DNA from: Capitulum mitella
Taxonomy: Eukaryota; Arthropoda; Thecostraca; Pollicipedomorpha; Pollicipedidae
Direction of reading: 5' to 3'
Assembly (NCBI GenBank): GCA_030062745.1
Contig: CP099839.1
Coordinates: forward strand, 30,413,904 to 30,477,903
Length of the DNA stretch: 64,000 nt
This document shows positions 11,563 to 24,639 of the stretch, piece by piece. The position numbers were made by a program, and so were the translations under genes. The notes beneath the pieces were generated by a model. The model saw only the letters and a list, made by a program, of their open reading frames with translations. It had not been told where the DNA came from and ran no database searches. Within the stretch, counting starts at the first letter, position 1. The number at the start of each line of letters is the position of its first letter.

Positions 11563-12785
11563 TAACCCGTCCCCGACGGGCGGCGGTTGACTGCCCCCCC
11601 TGAGGTTTTTCTGGGACTGCGAGAGAACCAACAAACACAGAGTCACGAAATTTTGTGTACCTATTGCTGCATCAATTTTACATCTTGTGTCAAAATTTTG
11701 ACCCCAGGTCAGGTCAGGTGCCTGTTCTATGTCAGGTCAAACAAACCCATGTCAAAAAAAGTTTAGCGCCCCGTAACCTTTTCGCAAAACAGGATATCTC
11801 AATAATACTTTCAGGGATTAGTGACCGTCATAAATGCAACAAATCTGCTATGTCAGATTTTTCGGAATTTTCCGGGTCATTGACCTAAGGTCAAGCCCAT
11901 TTTTATGACATGTCGTCGTTTTTTCGGAAATTGACGAAATATTTCATAACATTTTTAGTGTGGAGTGCAGTAGACATCTAGTTACCGTCAATGGGCAAAG
12001 TATCAGTCACTTCCAGCCATTGACCTGAGGTCAGGTTACGAATAACTGTAGTGAGCCAAAATGTACCACCGTCAAAATCGACGATGAATTACTCAGAATG
12101 GGTAGCAAATGGCAGAGCTAGCTTGCACAGACGCCAGTAATACCAGGAACCTCAGAAAGTCTGAAAAAGTAGCATATTTTGGAAATAAACAGGCTTTCGC
12201 GAATAAAGCTTCGCCAACTTTGTAGATTGATAACTAACCAATTTTTCCAAAATTTAAGCATGAGAAACCATTACAAAAACCACAGACATCAATAAAATTG
12301 ACATAGATCGCCCTTTTTCGCGAAAATAAAGGAACGTCAAAATTGGTTCTCGTCAATTTGGTCCCGCATACGGCAGCGGCGCACCGCGACAGCTAGCGGG
12401 AGAATTACGGTGTCTTTCACTCAGCGTTTTGTCGTATATATTGAACAAATCTGGGAAATTAGACGTGTATCGGCATCCGCGGACCTTTACTTGTGCGCTG
12501 GTGCCTTTACTTATGCGTTATTAGTCACAGCCCTTGAGATTCAGGCTATTTCTCGGTCTCATGCAGTTGGCTATGAGAAAACATATATAGGGCATAAATT
12601 GGCTTACATATTATCTAAAACTAAAAGTGAGACCAGTTTCGAGCTCTACTCGTCACAGGCTTTCCAACGGTATCCTTATTTTTATCGTGCGACCAACCGT
12701 TCGTGAGTTAGAGGGGGGGGGGCAGTCAACGGCCACCTCCAGTCGCCCATGTTCCAGACGGACCGACGGTGGTGCGCGGGATAAA
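11563..12785. mobile_element. Non-autonomous DNA element with GC-rich inverted ends
   Basis: The left end reads aacccgtccccgacggg then cggttgactgcccccc. The right end carries the inverse, ggggggcagtcaacggcc, then cgcgggataaa. The edges resemble degenerate TTAACCC ends. The interior contains several AGGTCA/TGACCT half-sites (11703-11745, 11880-11893, 12022-12036). It is about 1.2 kb, like the TTAA families, but has a different sequence. Boundaries are approximate. Confidence 0.45.
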
Positions 12786-12846
12786 ATGTCGATATACTCT
12801 GGCATTCAATAAGGCATGTATTAATGAAAATATCCTGCCTAAATAC

Positions 12847-12848
<2 letters not shown>

Positions 12849-12888
<40 letters not shown>
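12849..12888. repeat. (TA)n microsatellite
   Basis: About 20 uninterrupted ta dimers. Confidence 0.95.
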
Positions 12889-12890
<2 letters not shown>

Positions 12891-13069
12891 GCCCACGAAT
12901 TACGCATTTAACGAATAAACCAACTATGATAGGACCCTCCACCTCTCAAAAATAGCACCAACAGGCCATGAAATCATAAGAGCGTAAGACGAGCCAGATT
13001 TATATTTGTTGTTCTCCGAACTAACGAATAACCCAGCTCCAAGCGATACAAGCGAAGCAACTCATATTA

Positions 13070-14320
13070 TGTGTCAAGATATTGTCTGTGTGTTTAGCTG
13101 TGGTCGAAGATTCTGATTTGTAGAGATTGCAGAACTTTCAGGTCGGCATTGTCTCTCGCTGTTGCCAGAGTTTTGACTGTGATATTGGTGTTCGTTGCCA
13201 CTGTTCCAGGTGTCATTGTCAATCAGGTGCTCACCTAAGGGTGTGTTTGCTCTCAGAAATCTGGCATCCCCGAGGTGCTCGTTCAAAGTCTGGCATACCC
13301 CTGATAGTATGTTTAATTTCTCCGGCACCAGCGATTGCAAGTAATTTATATTGTACGTTTTTTGTTGTACACCAGCCTTATATACCTTTGATGCAAGTGT
13401 GGCACGTTCTTCTAGCAGTACGGCAGGGGGGTTGTTCAGAGCAGAATGTCCCAAAAATGATTTCAGTATGGGTCTTCATTTCCACGCTACCCTAAAATAT
13501 TCAGACTGGACGAGCGTACGGTTGAGTTCGCCTGCCGACATAGTTTGTCAACAACGACAGGAAGTTCCATGTAAACATAGTTAGTTCTGTTGCCTCTTTT
13601 ACTAAGACTTTGCTGCGGATCTACGACAACCATGAGGACGTGCGGCACGAGCAAATCAATGCAGCCGATTTGCAGGGTATCCGTTTTGTGAGAAAATGAA
13701 CGCCATTTTCGCTATACTCCCTCACATCAACTGGCATCGGACGAAACTCGTAATGATGTCCACTTCTGCGAAGTTAGAACGGCTTTTCTGGTGGCCATTA
13801 TGTAGGCCGAATCGTAATGTTCTTAACATGTCTTTTTTCGTTATAATTACCCCGCGATCTGAAGACCTGAGCCCGTGGCGGAGCCACTGTGTATGGTGTA
13901 CATATGTGCACCTGTCATGCTTAAATTCCTTACGAGCCATGTCTGAGACAAGTCGTTCAATCAAGGCGATTTTATCAGCGGGATGTGAAATTCACATTTC
14001 GTATTCATTTCCTGGTCTAGAAAGTGTGTGCCAGTGGAGTGCACCATTCAGTGTGGCAGTTCGGAACAGGCAGATTTCCCGCCGGGTCTGTCACCGTTGG
14101 GTTGGTCCCATAATTTGGATGATGTTTGAAAGATTTAGGAGAACGTATTGGACCGTTCATCTTTGGCACAAATCCAGTGAAGATCCGTTTACTTGCGGTC
14201 ATGGTAGCACTCAGTACGGCACGAAGGGCTTGGCGGCAGCCCTGCCACCTTTGAATAATTTGAACATTACATCTATGGTGTTGCATGGTAACAAACTGGT
14301 GAAAACTAGCCCTTAATCTA
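13070..14320. other. Region with long unrecognised open frames on both strands
   Basis: The + strand has a 206-codon frame (13696-14316). The minus strand has frames of 126, 80 and 89 codons (13074-13454, 13722-13964, 14017-14286) that could be pieces of one decayed reading frame. GC content is moderate, so the + frame is longer than expected by chance, but I recognise no domain in any of them. An old transposon body is the likeliest reading. Confidence 0.25.
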
Positions 14321-14479
14321 TCAACCTTTAAAAATCTCGTATACTGCTGCCTTTGGCTGCGTCAGGTATTGAAATTTTCCGCAGTGCCAGAGACATGGCG
14401 TAAAAGCTCATCGTGAGCCGCCATTACTCCTTTTTAAGACACGCCTGCCAGCTGGCACATAATGTGAAAGCATCAAGGT

Positions 14480-14760
14480 GCTGACTCCCGCTTGCAGGAC
14501 ACTAGGTTGGCCGCACCTTGCTTCACACGCCCGCGGTGTCACGGCAGACGGTGCGCACGCCTGACGTCGACACCGCCTCTGGCAGCGCAGCACCGTATCA
14601 GACGCACCGCCGCCGCCGCCCGCTCAAAGGTCAGCTGATGCTGGCGCCGGCCGGACCGCCTCCAGGCAGACGGCGCTGGTGGCGCGCGCGGCCTCAGGCG
14701 GTTGGCTTGCGGCCGACGGGGCGGCCGGTGTGACGGCTGTGGGCCGCTGGGCCTGCTGGC
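14480..14760. other. Small CpG-rich island
   Basis: About 280 bases of GC-rich DNA with open frames on both strands and no recognisable peptide. Confidence 0.3.
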
Positions 14761-17138
14761 CCACGACTGTGGTGCTTTAACCACTGGACAGCTGAGGAGG
14801 CTGGCGGAAGCGTGGGCCTTAGCTTTGAGCTCTGTGTGACGATATTTTTCGACATGGAATTCACAAGGTACGTTCCCTAATTGCGACTGCTGCCTGATAA
14901 AACTGTTAAGAGAATGTTTCATTCTGAATGCTCCCTTGTTTATCGAATTCAGGAGCCACGACGATTGACGCCTGTTTCGTTGTCTAAATTACCTTGACCC
15001 TTTTTCTTTTGCACCTTGCCGCTCCGAGTGTTTTCATATTGCGCCTCCACACGGATGTCGGGTTATGATGTCTGAATTGGTCTAGTGTAATTCTGAGATT
15101 GGGCCGTTTGATTTCGAACGTCACTCAGTTTTTTCCATGGGGAGGGGGGAGGGCTGCAAAAACTTCTGGCTCCACGGTCTGTGAGCAGATCGGTCGGCCA
15201 TGGATCTCACGTATTGTTTTAATGTACTAGGCAGACGTCGCACACCATTTCATAACGAAATCCTTCAACCAAGTTTCATTTGCCCTTTTTGATAATGATG
15301 GCAATTATAATGGCTTGGGGTCCTGTGCAAAGGAATGGATAAACGGCGCGGCAAACAGTTTCCGTGAGTGCCAAGGTATCACCTGTAGAAAATATGTTCC
15401 ATCATTTAAGGGAAGTGTGATGTTACCGGTCGCATTTAACTTGAATGCTACCACCATCTTAAGCCGACGCACGAACTACGTGAATATTTTACAGCAAGCC
15501 AGCAAGAAAATTCACCGATGAAACTACCGTTCACCGATGAAACTGCACCGTACGCCTTGAACCACGTATCTCCGGGTGTATTTAAACCTGCCGTTCGCTG
15601 CACAACGACCCACTGTGATCCAACCCTGCCATTATTCAGTCGTCATTTTTTGATCCGTGGTATTCCTGCGCGGTGAAAATACTACAGGTTTGCTGACGCC
15701 TGTAGCGTCGGCAGTTACCCTGTTGTTACGTAAACAGTTAACGGAGTCGTTGAAAGGCCACTTCCTGTGCGCCCCGTGTCGGCGTTCACCCGTGGCCACT
15801 CCCGCCGAGTGCCTGTCCGTGCCGACTCAGTTCGGGTATCGTCGGCGGAGCTGTCATGTCGCAGAGCTGCTGTGACGTGACGCGCCAGTTGTCACCATAA
15901 AGCCGTGGACCAAGTCCCCGGGAGTGGACGACTGTTTCCGCCGTCTCCAAACGGAAGCAACCGACCCCTCTGACACCTGGTCGCTGCCGAGTTGCTGAGG
16001 TAACTCCGTTGCGACCACCACGCTCCAAACAATGGAGATGTCATTACCGGGTGACGATTGCAGTGACTGAAGTGACGACTCTCTACGCCTGTCAGCCAAA
16101 GTAAACTGGAGCTTAGTAGGAAAAATGTCTCACATGACTTTGAGCAGTCGTGGCTCTGTAAGTAACAAATCAGAGAACATGCAACGACACAAGTTAAAGT
16201 TGAAGCTGACAGTAAATGGAAAACTCGCAAGCATTACGCAAGCTCATTGTTGTTTTACGTTCCTGCGTGGAAAGCTTATTATTGAATGCTGCTTAAAATT
16301 ATAGACAACTACGAAAAATTTGTTGAAAGGTATCCAGAGTCATAACGCATTCTTTTCATTTGCGTCTTTTCTGCTCGTAGCACGGTTATTACCTCAAAGC
16401 CACATTCATGGGTGGAACTACAATGCAAGAGTGATGCACTTGTATCTCCATCTCAGCGAAGAATTAGCATTCGCAAATAAGACATTACGCATGAAGAATG
16501 CTCTGCAAAAGGCCTTTTGTATCCCCATTAAATTTGAAGAAGTCCTTTGACCGCATCAACGCTTATAAACGTCAGTGCTGTTTTTTTTTACGAGAAAGAT
16601 GGATCAAAGAGGATACACTTGCCTTATTTTGGCCTTTTTCTGCTTATATTGTTCAGAAAACTCGCTGCAGAAACCCTCAGAAGCTGCCCTAAGTACACAA
16701 TTTGTTCTAAAGAAATGAACAAGAAAATATAGATTTCATAGATACTTTCGGAGTGTTAAGAACATGAATCCGCCTATTGTTTTCCATTGCATCTTCAAAC
16801 ATATACTTGAAATTCGGTTTTCAAATTACAGGCCTATATTTGCCAGAAGTACGGCAGTAGATGGATCAGATTCGTGTGTTTCTTCGCCCTTTTAATTTCA
16901 AGGGGATTTGTTTCTTATTGCATTCTCTCGGGACGTGGTGTATGACAAGTGCCGTGTGCCCGCATGTATAACGCAATTACGGATGCAACGTACGATCTTG
17001 TCGAGGGACCCGTTTGTCCACAGAGAATGGCTTTCGCGTCCCAGTACATGCATAGGCTCCAAACGCCTATGAGGCTCGCGTTACGAAGATCTGTGTAGAA
17101 CTGCCAACGACTGTTACCAAGTTCAAATCGATATCGTG

Positions 17139-17187
<49 letters not shown>

Positions 17188-17869
17188 CGGAATAGCCGGG
17201 TCGCAGAAAACCTCGCGAAATACTTTTTAGTGGCCTCTCTGTTACTGAGCGCTAAACTAAAAAACGTAAGGATCTGTCCGCAGTTTCATTAAAACGGGTT
17301 CTTTTTATTTCATTCCCGCTTAGTAAATGAGAATTTCTAAGAATAGCTCTAGGTCCGCCCCTAATCAGTGTTGAGTAGTTCTGAGCATGCCCTTGCAGTT
17401 CAGTAGATTGTACATTACGACGAATATAATTTATGACATGCAGATAATCATATATCACACCAGGTGACTTGATATAATGCCATTTTTCATTTTGCTGTAT
17501 TTCTGAGGCTTTTGGGCGTTGCTGGCGAGTTGTCCACCATATCCTTTCAAGAGGCAGAAATCATTTTTTAAGAACTTTTTTTTACATTCCGACTGACTGG
17601 AATGCCAGTAACTCAACGCACACCGACCTGACTTTGTGACCTGATCTGACATTCCAGCCGTTTTCTTTGCTTTCTTTCGCATTCTGTTGAGGGCCATTAA
17701 CAATGCAAACAAAAGGGCAAGGGGTACCTTTGGAATGAAGCTTCTTGGGTTCCACAACCGTGATCAATAGGTTGCTATGTAAGGGCAGTCATATGACTTT
17801 CCCGACGTAGGGTCATGGTCTGATACAAAAGCTCGCTACAAAAGGGATACATTGAAGCAAAATTCATAG
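14761..17869. other. No gene seen
   Basis: Only short frames; the (GA)n run is the sole ordered feature. Confidence 0.5.
17142..17183. repeat. (GA)n microsatellite
   Basis: About 20 perfect ga dimers. Confidence 0.95.
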
Positions 17870-18858
17870 GAGGTATTTTGACTTGTTTTAGTTCCGCTGT
17901 TCATGGACCAGTTTAGATTGCATGGATCGAGAGGTAGTCCATGTGATGTTTCCCACTGGTCTATACGTTTGAAATTTTGAGAAAATTTATAGGCTTTCAC
18001 AGGGCTCGGAAAATGGGAGAAATGCTGTCATGAAAACTAAATTGACATAAAAATTAAAAAAATTTTTGTTTGGCTTCTACAAGTCATGTTATACTTCAGA
18101 ATTTCAAACCGCATTACACTGTACATAAAATGTCGGCATAGGTGGCGTCAGAGACATGACAAAGAAGAACTATCATGGTCGCATGTTTATCAGGTCACCT
18201 TACGACCCTTGACCTTACATGATCTTAGATGACCTCAGAGTCGCATGGAATGTCCTTGAGTTCTTGTGTTTGAAACCGTCTCCGATCATATGAATTGATT
18301 ATATTTCTCAAAGTCCTGTTTATGTCTGTCGTAATATAGGCCATGCGCACGGACATTTTAGATCGCCTCTCCGTTACCCAGCCTGACATAACCTTGAAAC
18401 TTGAAATACAAATAGAGGGCAGTGTGTTGAGTGACATGTATTCCGAATTTTGCATTTTAAGTATTCAGATCAAAAATTTTAGCGTAAAAGAAAATCGTGA
18501 GTTTTGACCCTGACTTGACCTTGCAAAGTGGCCTCAGATCAGCAAAAGTATTTTTGTATGTTTGCCGAGCTATTTACCTATGCACCCATTTAAGGTTTTG
18601 AGTTCTTTCTTAAAACTCTATTTTTGGCAGCCATTTTTCTTTTACCTTCCACAGTGCCAAAATGGCCTGAGGTGCCTCCGAAAAATGTGGCCTGCCTCCG
18701 CCTGTGAGGAAGATGGAATCATGAAAATTTTGCGTAATATGTAGGAAGAATAGGGAGGTAAAGCGACCTTAGTTTCGTAAAGATGGTTCATAAGCCCTAA
18801 AAATATCGAGCGAAAAACCGTTGGGGACTTCTGTAGTCCACATGCGGGAATACCTTCA
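17870..18858 (+). mobile_element. Old, diverged TTAA-type element copy
   Basis: It aligns through the interior of the family: the ttcatggaccag block, the AGGTCA-rich block at 18195-18240, the gtgcctccgaaaaatgtgg block, and the degenerate end gcgggaataccttcaa. The 5' edge is not recognisable. It is clearly more diverged than the copies at 8974 and 39129. Confidence 0.6.
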
Positions 18859-19974
18859 AGAGTAACAAATGGTGTTAACGTATGAATTTCAGTTTTTACG
18901 ATTTTTGCGGAACGCAGCCTTATTATGATCGGTTGCCTGCTTTTGAAAATGTAATTCGACATATGAAATGGTTGTGAACATGTAGATGTGCATTTTTAAC
19001 GCCTGTAACGACATTATAGAATAACTTATGCCATGATTGCACGGGCTTTCGTCTTTTCCGTGTGTGTTATATGCACATTTCACTGGGTGTTCTTCTCGAT
19101 GACGTAGTTCGTAATGCATCTGTGTGAGAAGAAGATCTAGGATATCGTGTAGGATATCTCAGATCTCATAATAATAATAAAATATCGAATGTTCGAGTCG
19201 ACTCGGTAAATTTCTTTAATTATCACCCGCTTCGAGGTCATCTTGAAGCTACAAAAACTGCTTTCCTGTGACCATTGCTGCAAAACTATCAACATGTAAC
19301 GCTTCCAGCGTTTTTTTTGTCCTGGCTTAGCTTGCATAGGCAGTCTGTTTAGAAAATAAAATTATTTTCTGCTCTGATTCACATACTGAATGCTCACTAG
19401 CCAACCTTCAGCAGGCCATGGCCAAATTTTCCATTACGTGTTTTATTATCACATTCGTTACGTGTCACATGCCATTTTATCCAAAGCCACCGTGAAATGG
19501 CCATGGAATATGGAAAAATGTTGGGTTAGTAGCCGCCTATGGAAATTAAGCACGAGCAGCACCCGATTTGAGGTGCCCAGCGTCATAAAACAGTATGTCA
19601 CTTCTGTACTATTTGCGTGGGTCTGAGCTGTTACTGAAACGGTGCATGTAAATAAGGCCGACATCCTGCTTCTGTGTCGAGCAGCACGCTGCAAGGAATA
19701 CGGAAGGTTGGTGGTGGCTGGGTCCGCTGATTGTTGAGCTGGAGCCGACGAGCAAAAGCGTCGCAACCACATTATTATTGCTAATCTTACTGGCATTTTG
19801 TAGCGGTGCGAAGGTAAGATCATGGCGAAAAATGTTATTGGAAGGAAAAGAAAAATAGAGGAAAGCAGCATTCGCATGTTTATTATGTTATGATCCGACT
19901 GCGTTATAAAAAAAAAAACGTTTCTTTATCGCCACGACTGGGCGCAACAAAACTGAAACCAAGTTTAAACTTCT

Positions 19975-21108
19975 AAACCTGCCAATACTCTTGGGGGAGG
20001 GGGCTTACCACTCTCTGTGGCGCATTTTTTAGATATTCCCCAAATCAATGAGTTCGGCGTCCTAAAACTTTTAGTACCTTTTTCTTACATCATTGGACAC
20101 ATACTGGTAAACATGTGGAAACGACATAATCTTAGGCCAAGTCTTTATCACGTCATAAAAACGACCATGTTTTGAAGTTCGACGTTCCGTTGTACTTCGC
20201 TGCCACATGGCCGTGCTTTTGCAATACGTGGTGACTGTGGCTTGCTTTGCAGATCAGCATGACCTGTGAGTTGGTATGAAGCACCTCTGATCTCATTCTA
20301 GGTCATCCTAGGTCAAATATGTATTTTACACCTTCTGGGTCCTGTGAGCATTCTTCTAAGAAAAGGAACGGGATGAACTGATTTTTATATGTGGCCAGAT
20401 ACATTGTCGAATTTTCTTGTAACATACTGCACCTACAACTTACAGAACTGTTTCTTGCTACAGTGTAACATTTTGTAGTTTGCCCTTGGCGTTTTTATGC
20501 AGATTTTAGCTTGACGAGGAAACTGGTGGCGTGTGCTTGACGTTCTGGATGACCGTTGTGAAGCCTTTGCAACGCTTTTGTAACATTCCGCGGCAATGTG
20601 GAACATGGTCCACATTTACTTGCAGGGTCTTCAAAGGTGCCAGATGGAAATCAGTAGTGCGCTCGTGATACTCGGGGTTTTAAACTACAAGATGTTGCTT
20701 TGCTGTATGTGTACTGTACTTAGGGTTATTTCAAGGTTTTTCTTGGCCCAAAACTCTCTGAAAATGCCTTGCTGAGAATAGCCGTATCAAATGAATTTCA
20801 CCCAGCCCGTTACCTTGACTTTTGATGACGTTGGATCAGGTATCGTTCAGAATATGGCATCAAATTGTCATTAGGCAACTCATGAGAAAAGGGTCACTTT
20901 TGGGTGTTTGGCCTCACCTGTGGCGCTTCAGACGTAAAAAATGTATATGTTACAGGACCGCACGGTCTAGCGCTATCGATTGGCGTTTGAATCAGCGGAA
21001 TATGGCAATTGGTTCTTCAGACAGATGGGTAGGGGGGTCGTTAAACGCTCCTTTCCCCCCCACCAGTGAGTGGAAGGTGGCGAAATGCCCCAGTCATTGC
21101 CGGTTTTA
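19975..21108 (+). mobile_element. Uninterrupted copy of the second TTAA-type family
   Basis: It aligns end to end with the split copy at 38866-44970: G-rich opening with ggcttacca, interior with the tcattctaggtcatcctagg block, and closing cattgccggttttag. The ends are more decayed than in the other copy (no clean TTAA), so the boundaries are approximate. It shows the empty state of the site where the other copy carries its insertion. Confidence 0.6.
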
Positions 21109-21581
21109 GTAATTTTTTAGAACAAACCTACCAAAAATGACATCTAACTATAGGCATTCAGAGTATGTGGTTTAGTGAATGTGTTTTCATATGCTGTTTT
21201 AATAGGCATTGGTATTCTCATATATATTTGTCTTGTTCATTTATTCCATAGGTGATACTGTTACAGACAGCAGAACAACGAAAATGAGTCGTATTTCTTA
21301 GATTTGTTGTTGAATGTTAAGTCCAAAATGTGTCTCGTTACGGGAACTGAAATTTTTCAGTTGTTTTAAACTTTATCCGATTGATTGTCAAGGTAATCTT
21401 TGGGATCGGAGCTCGTGCTAAGTGAAGACTGTTGTTGCATAAACTCTGACCATGATCGAGCAATTCATCTAATCCAGTAATTCTACGTAGGTAACGGCTG
21501 ATTTTGTGGTGAAAGTTTTACATGCTGCCAAAGCTGAGACACGACCTTGTGGAAGTCAGCATGACCCTATGCTACAGTACC

Positions 21582-21584
<3 letters not shown>

Positions 21585-21621
<37 letters not shown>

Positions 21622-21640
21622 TATATATACATACATATAA
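21585..21640. repeat. (TA)n microsatellite next to a perfect hairpin
   Basis: Long ta run with one gc interruption; a 13-bp perfect hairpin follows at 21661-21700. Confidence 0.95.
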
Positions 21641-21660
21641 TATGCACAATACTGCAGTTT

Positions 21661-21700
21661 TGGCGATTGGCCAATACTATATGGTACTGGCCAATCGCCA
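21661..21700. repeat. Perfect 13-bp hairpin
   Basis: TGGCGATTGGCCA (21661-21673) pairs with TGGCCAATCGCCA (21688-21700) across a 14-base loop. Confidence 0.85.
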
Positions 21701-21705
21701 GCTAA

Positions 21706-24239
21706 CACGAGGGCCGAATGTCAAGTTACCAGGCAACTCGAACTTATCTTGTAAGGATGGGGTGACGGACGATGCGCGGACGGTGCTGCCAGTGACGGTA
21801 TCGATCTGTCCATTTAATGAAATCGGCGTGATTTCTTTACGATGGATAATGTTTGAATCAAGGTTTACAGTTATTAGAACTCAGTAAGAACTCGGAATTG
21901 TTGACCAGATATTTCCCATGACACTGCACTCAGTGTTGTCCAAACTCCATACCAGATCATCACTTAAGTCGTATCGTGAAAAGTGGGGACACGAGCACCC
22001 TGTATAGAGGTCCAAAAACACGCTGGACTGTCTCTACTGCCCTTTTCGGGCCCACAACCTGTCTATTCAGCCCCAGAAGTCTCCTCAGCGCCAGGGAATT
22101 GCAGCGAAATGTAACTGACGAATTCAAAGAATACCACATTTTTAGCATTCACGAAGTGCAACTAAGAAGGGTCCTTGTGACTCATCGGTAGCTGTATAGG
22201 TACCTATAGGCATCTACTTATTCAGCTTGTATGCCTTTATGTTTTATGTCGTAATCAGCTAGCTACAGCCAATGAACGAAAGGTAGAGGATCCTTTACAG
22301 TTGGGGGGGAGGGGGTGGAGCTCCAGCCCCCCCAGCCTGTCAGCCAGCCCCCTCCCCATAGCAAAGCAAAATGACCCAAATGCGGGGGAAATCAGTACCT
22401 GGGGGAACCCCAGGTTGGTCGACCCAGGGCTGATCCCCCCGCCTGATTTTGCGATCGTACACCCCTGCATTGAACTAAGCATAACAATACCATTAGTACA
22501 AACACCAGTAACAGATGTTTTTGCCCTCATTTCAAAAACAACAGGAACATGAAAAGTCATTGTCGGTGTGAACCGAACCTAACGTCCCAGTAATTGGTTA
22601 CCCACCATTCTGTGATGTCTATGCCCACCATCTCCCTGTAGCACCAAAACCGTCATTCTTCGACAGAACGTCACTCTTCAGGAGAATACGGCTGGCTCGC
22701 TGACTGCGTATTCTTTTGAGGTTTTTCCGCATACTCCCGAAGAGGTACCCGTCATATCCGCACTTCACTTTTTGCCATGATGGATATGGCGTCCTGCGCC
22801 CATGAGCTTGGCCTTAACACAAGCACAGTGCGAGCCTAAGAAAACCTGAGCGATATCTCTAATGGCGGGCGCGTGCGGGCGAAGTCTTTCATGTCCGAAC
22901 CATGGGTTTAATTCCTGTGAGGGCTGCGGGGACATGTTCCCTGCAGTTTTCCAGAAATAACAGTTTGGCCTCCCCTTATTTTTAAGATATTAAATAGGCA
23001 TTCCCCACTGGCAACGCAATTTCATGGACTTTTGAAATCTAAGAGATTTCAACCGCAGTTTGTAATGCAATACTCGAAAAGATGCTTTTTGCCCTCCGCA
23101 CTGCGCATTGCAGTCAGCTTGCCCCCCCCCCGCCTCCCTTCCTTCGATTTCTGAACCTTTGCTGTACCCATGATCCGAAATAACTTCTCGAATATCTCCA
23201 GCTTCCCGGCAACCCCTTTTACGCAGCGGCGCACACGCTTCCATTTATGTGGTTTAAGGATAACCGCGTTGTGAACTAGACGGAAGGGACGCAGGAGACA
23301 CTCTTCTGACGTCATGTCTTATAGTTCACTCCCTTTTATGCAACTATGTGCGAAATAGTGGCGAAAAACAAAACATAAACGTTGGTGAACGATTTCAGTG
23401 TACTTTTCTTCCCCTTCATAGCACAGCTTCTCCAAGGAAACATTTCTACTTCCATTGACGTCATAAGACGCGATGGCGTAACGTTACTGGTTCCGAAAAA
23501 TTGATTGCGGGTGCAAAACTCGTATGGGTGAAAATCCAGTCAGGAACTATTGAAAGTCACCCATTCGGCACTTGCCTTTTGAAACTCCTGCCACTGCTCT
23601 GCCCGTGTGTCTGACATCCTGTGTCATCCAGGGCTCCTGCCCTTTAACGGCAATGGAATGTGTTAGGCGGTTGGCCCGACGGAACGTTTCGTCCTGCCGC
23701 TAGCCTGGGAGTGAGGGTTATCGCCATGACTGCGGAGGGGAAAAGGGACTTCTTAGCACGCTCATATGCTTCCTTTGACTTTCTGCAGCTTCCCAGAATG
23801 GCCCCAACTGGTGCTGCCAAGTAAGCAAGGTTTTGGACGTCTGACCCTGTGACTAGGTGACACTTTTCGTCTTATTGAGCTGACAATGCCCCATCTCATG
23901 CGTAACTACTGAGTCGCTTTAGTACCAGCTTTTCTGCCCAGTCGGCACTTTGCCACTGACGTTGGTTCAGACCAGTCAAGCGAAGGGCCACGATTTGGCA
24001 ATGACCTTGATGTGCCCTAAATCCCGAATATCGTAACGTAACCAAACCTGGGAACATACAGTAATGACCCGAAAGCTGCTTTGTAGGCCTTTTTGGCTTT
24101 TTGTCATGCTGATATTGACAGTGAAATTCGACCGTTACAGTAACTAAGGACTTGTATTTGTAAAGTCGGGTTAAGCCGAGCTGAAAAGAAACAACTGGTA
24201 GAAGGGAACTTCCACTCACCAGTAATTTGGGCTATCATT
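21706..24239. other. No gene seen
   Basis: G- and C-tracts at 22300-22440 resemble the subterminal regions of the TTAA-type elements, but no matching ends were found. Otherwise featureless. Confidence 0.45.
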
Positions 24240-24635
24240 CAAGCACCAGAAACCTGACCGGATTTGTTACTGCCCTGCCGTGACGCTGGTAACCCCGCCT
24301 TCCCCAGCCTTCCCCAGCCGTGGCTCGTAATCCGCCCCACTGCCGCGATCCGCACGAGCAGGTCACGCGGTCTCGGCGACGGCGGCGGCCGGCTGTGCGG
24401 CTCGTTGGCGGCCTGGCCGGCGATATAACGGCCGGTGTCGGACCGATCCTGGCCGCAGCCGTCGCCGCCTCCAATAGACGTCGGCCGCCACGCTAATCCG
24501 CTAATCCGACAGAACTGGCGGCCGGCCACTTTATTGCCGCCACCAGGTGCGACTGTCGAGGCCGGCGACCGTCTGGTGACCTTTGCTGCGGCAAGAGATC
24601 CCACGACCGCGGCTGGTGAAGGGGTGTGTTGATTG
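24240..24635. other. CpG-rich island next to the 24.6-kb minisatellite
   Basis: GC-rich, with minus frames up to 121 codons, no recognised product. It passes directly into the compound minisatellite, so it may be its diverged edge. Confidence 0.35.
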
Positions 24636-24639
24636 CAGC

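Noticed and set aside
13696-14316. 206-codon + strand frame
   Set aside because: No recognisable domain, no splice context and competing frames on the minus strand; kept only as an unexplained region.
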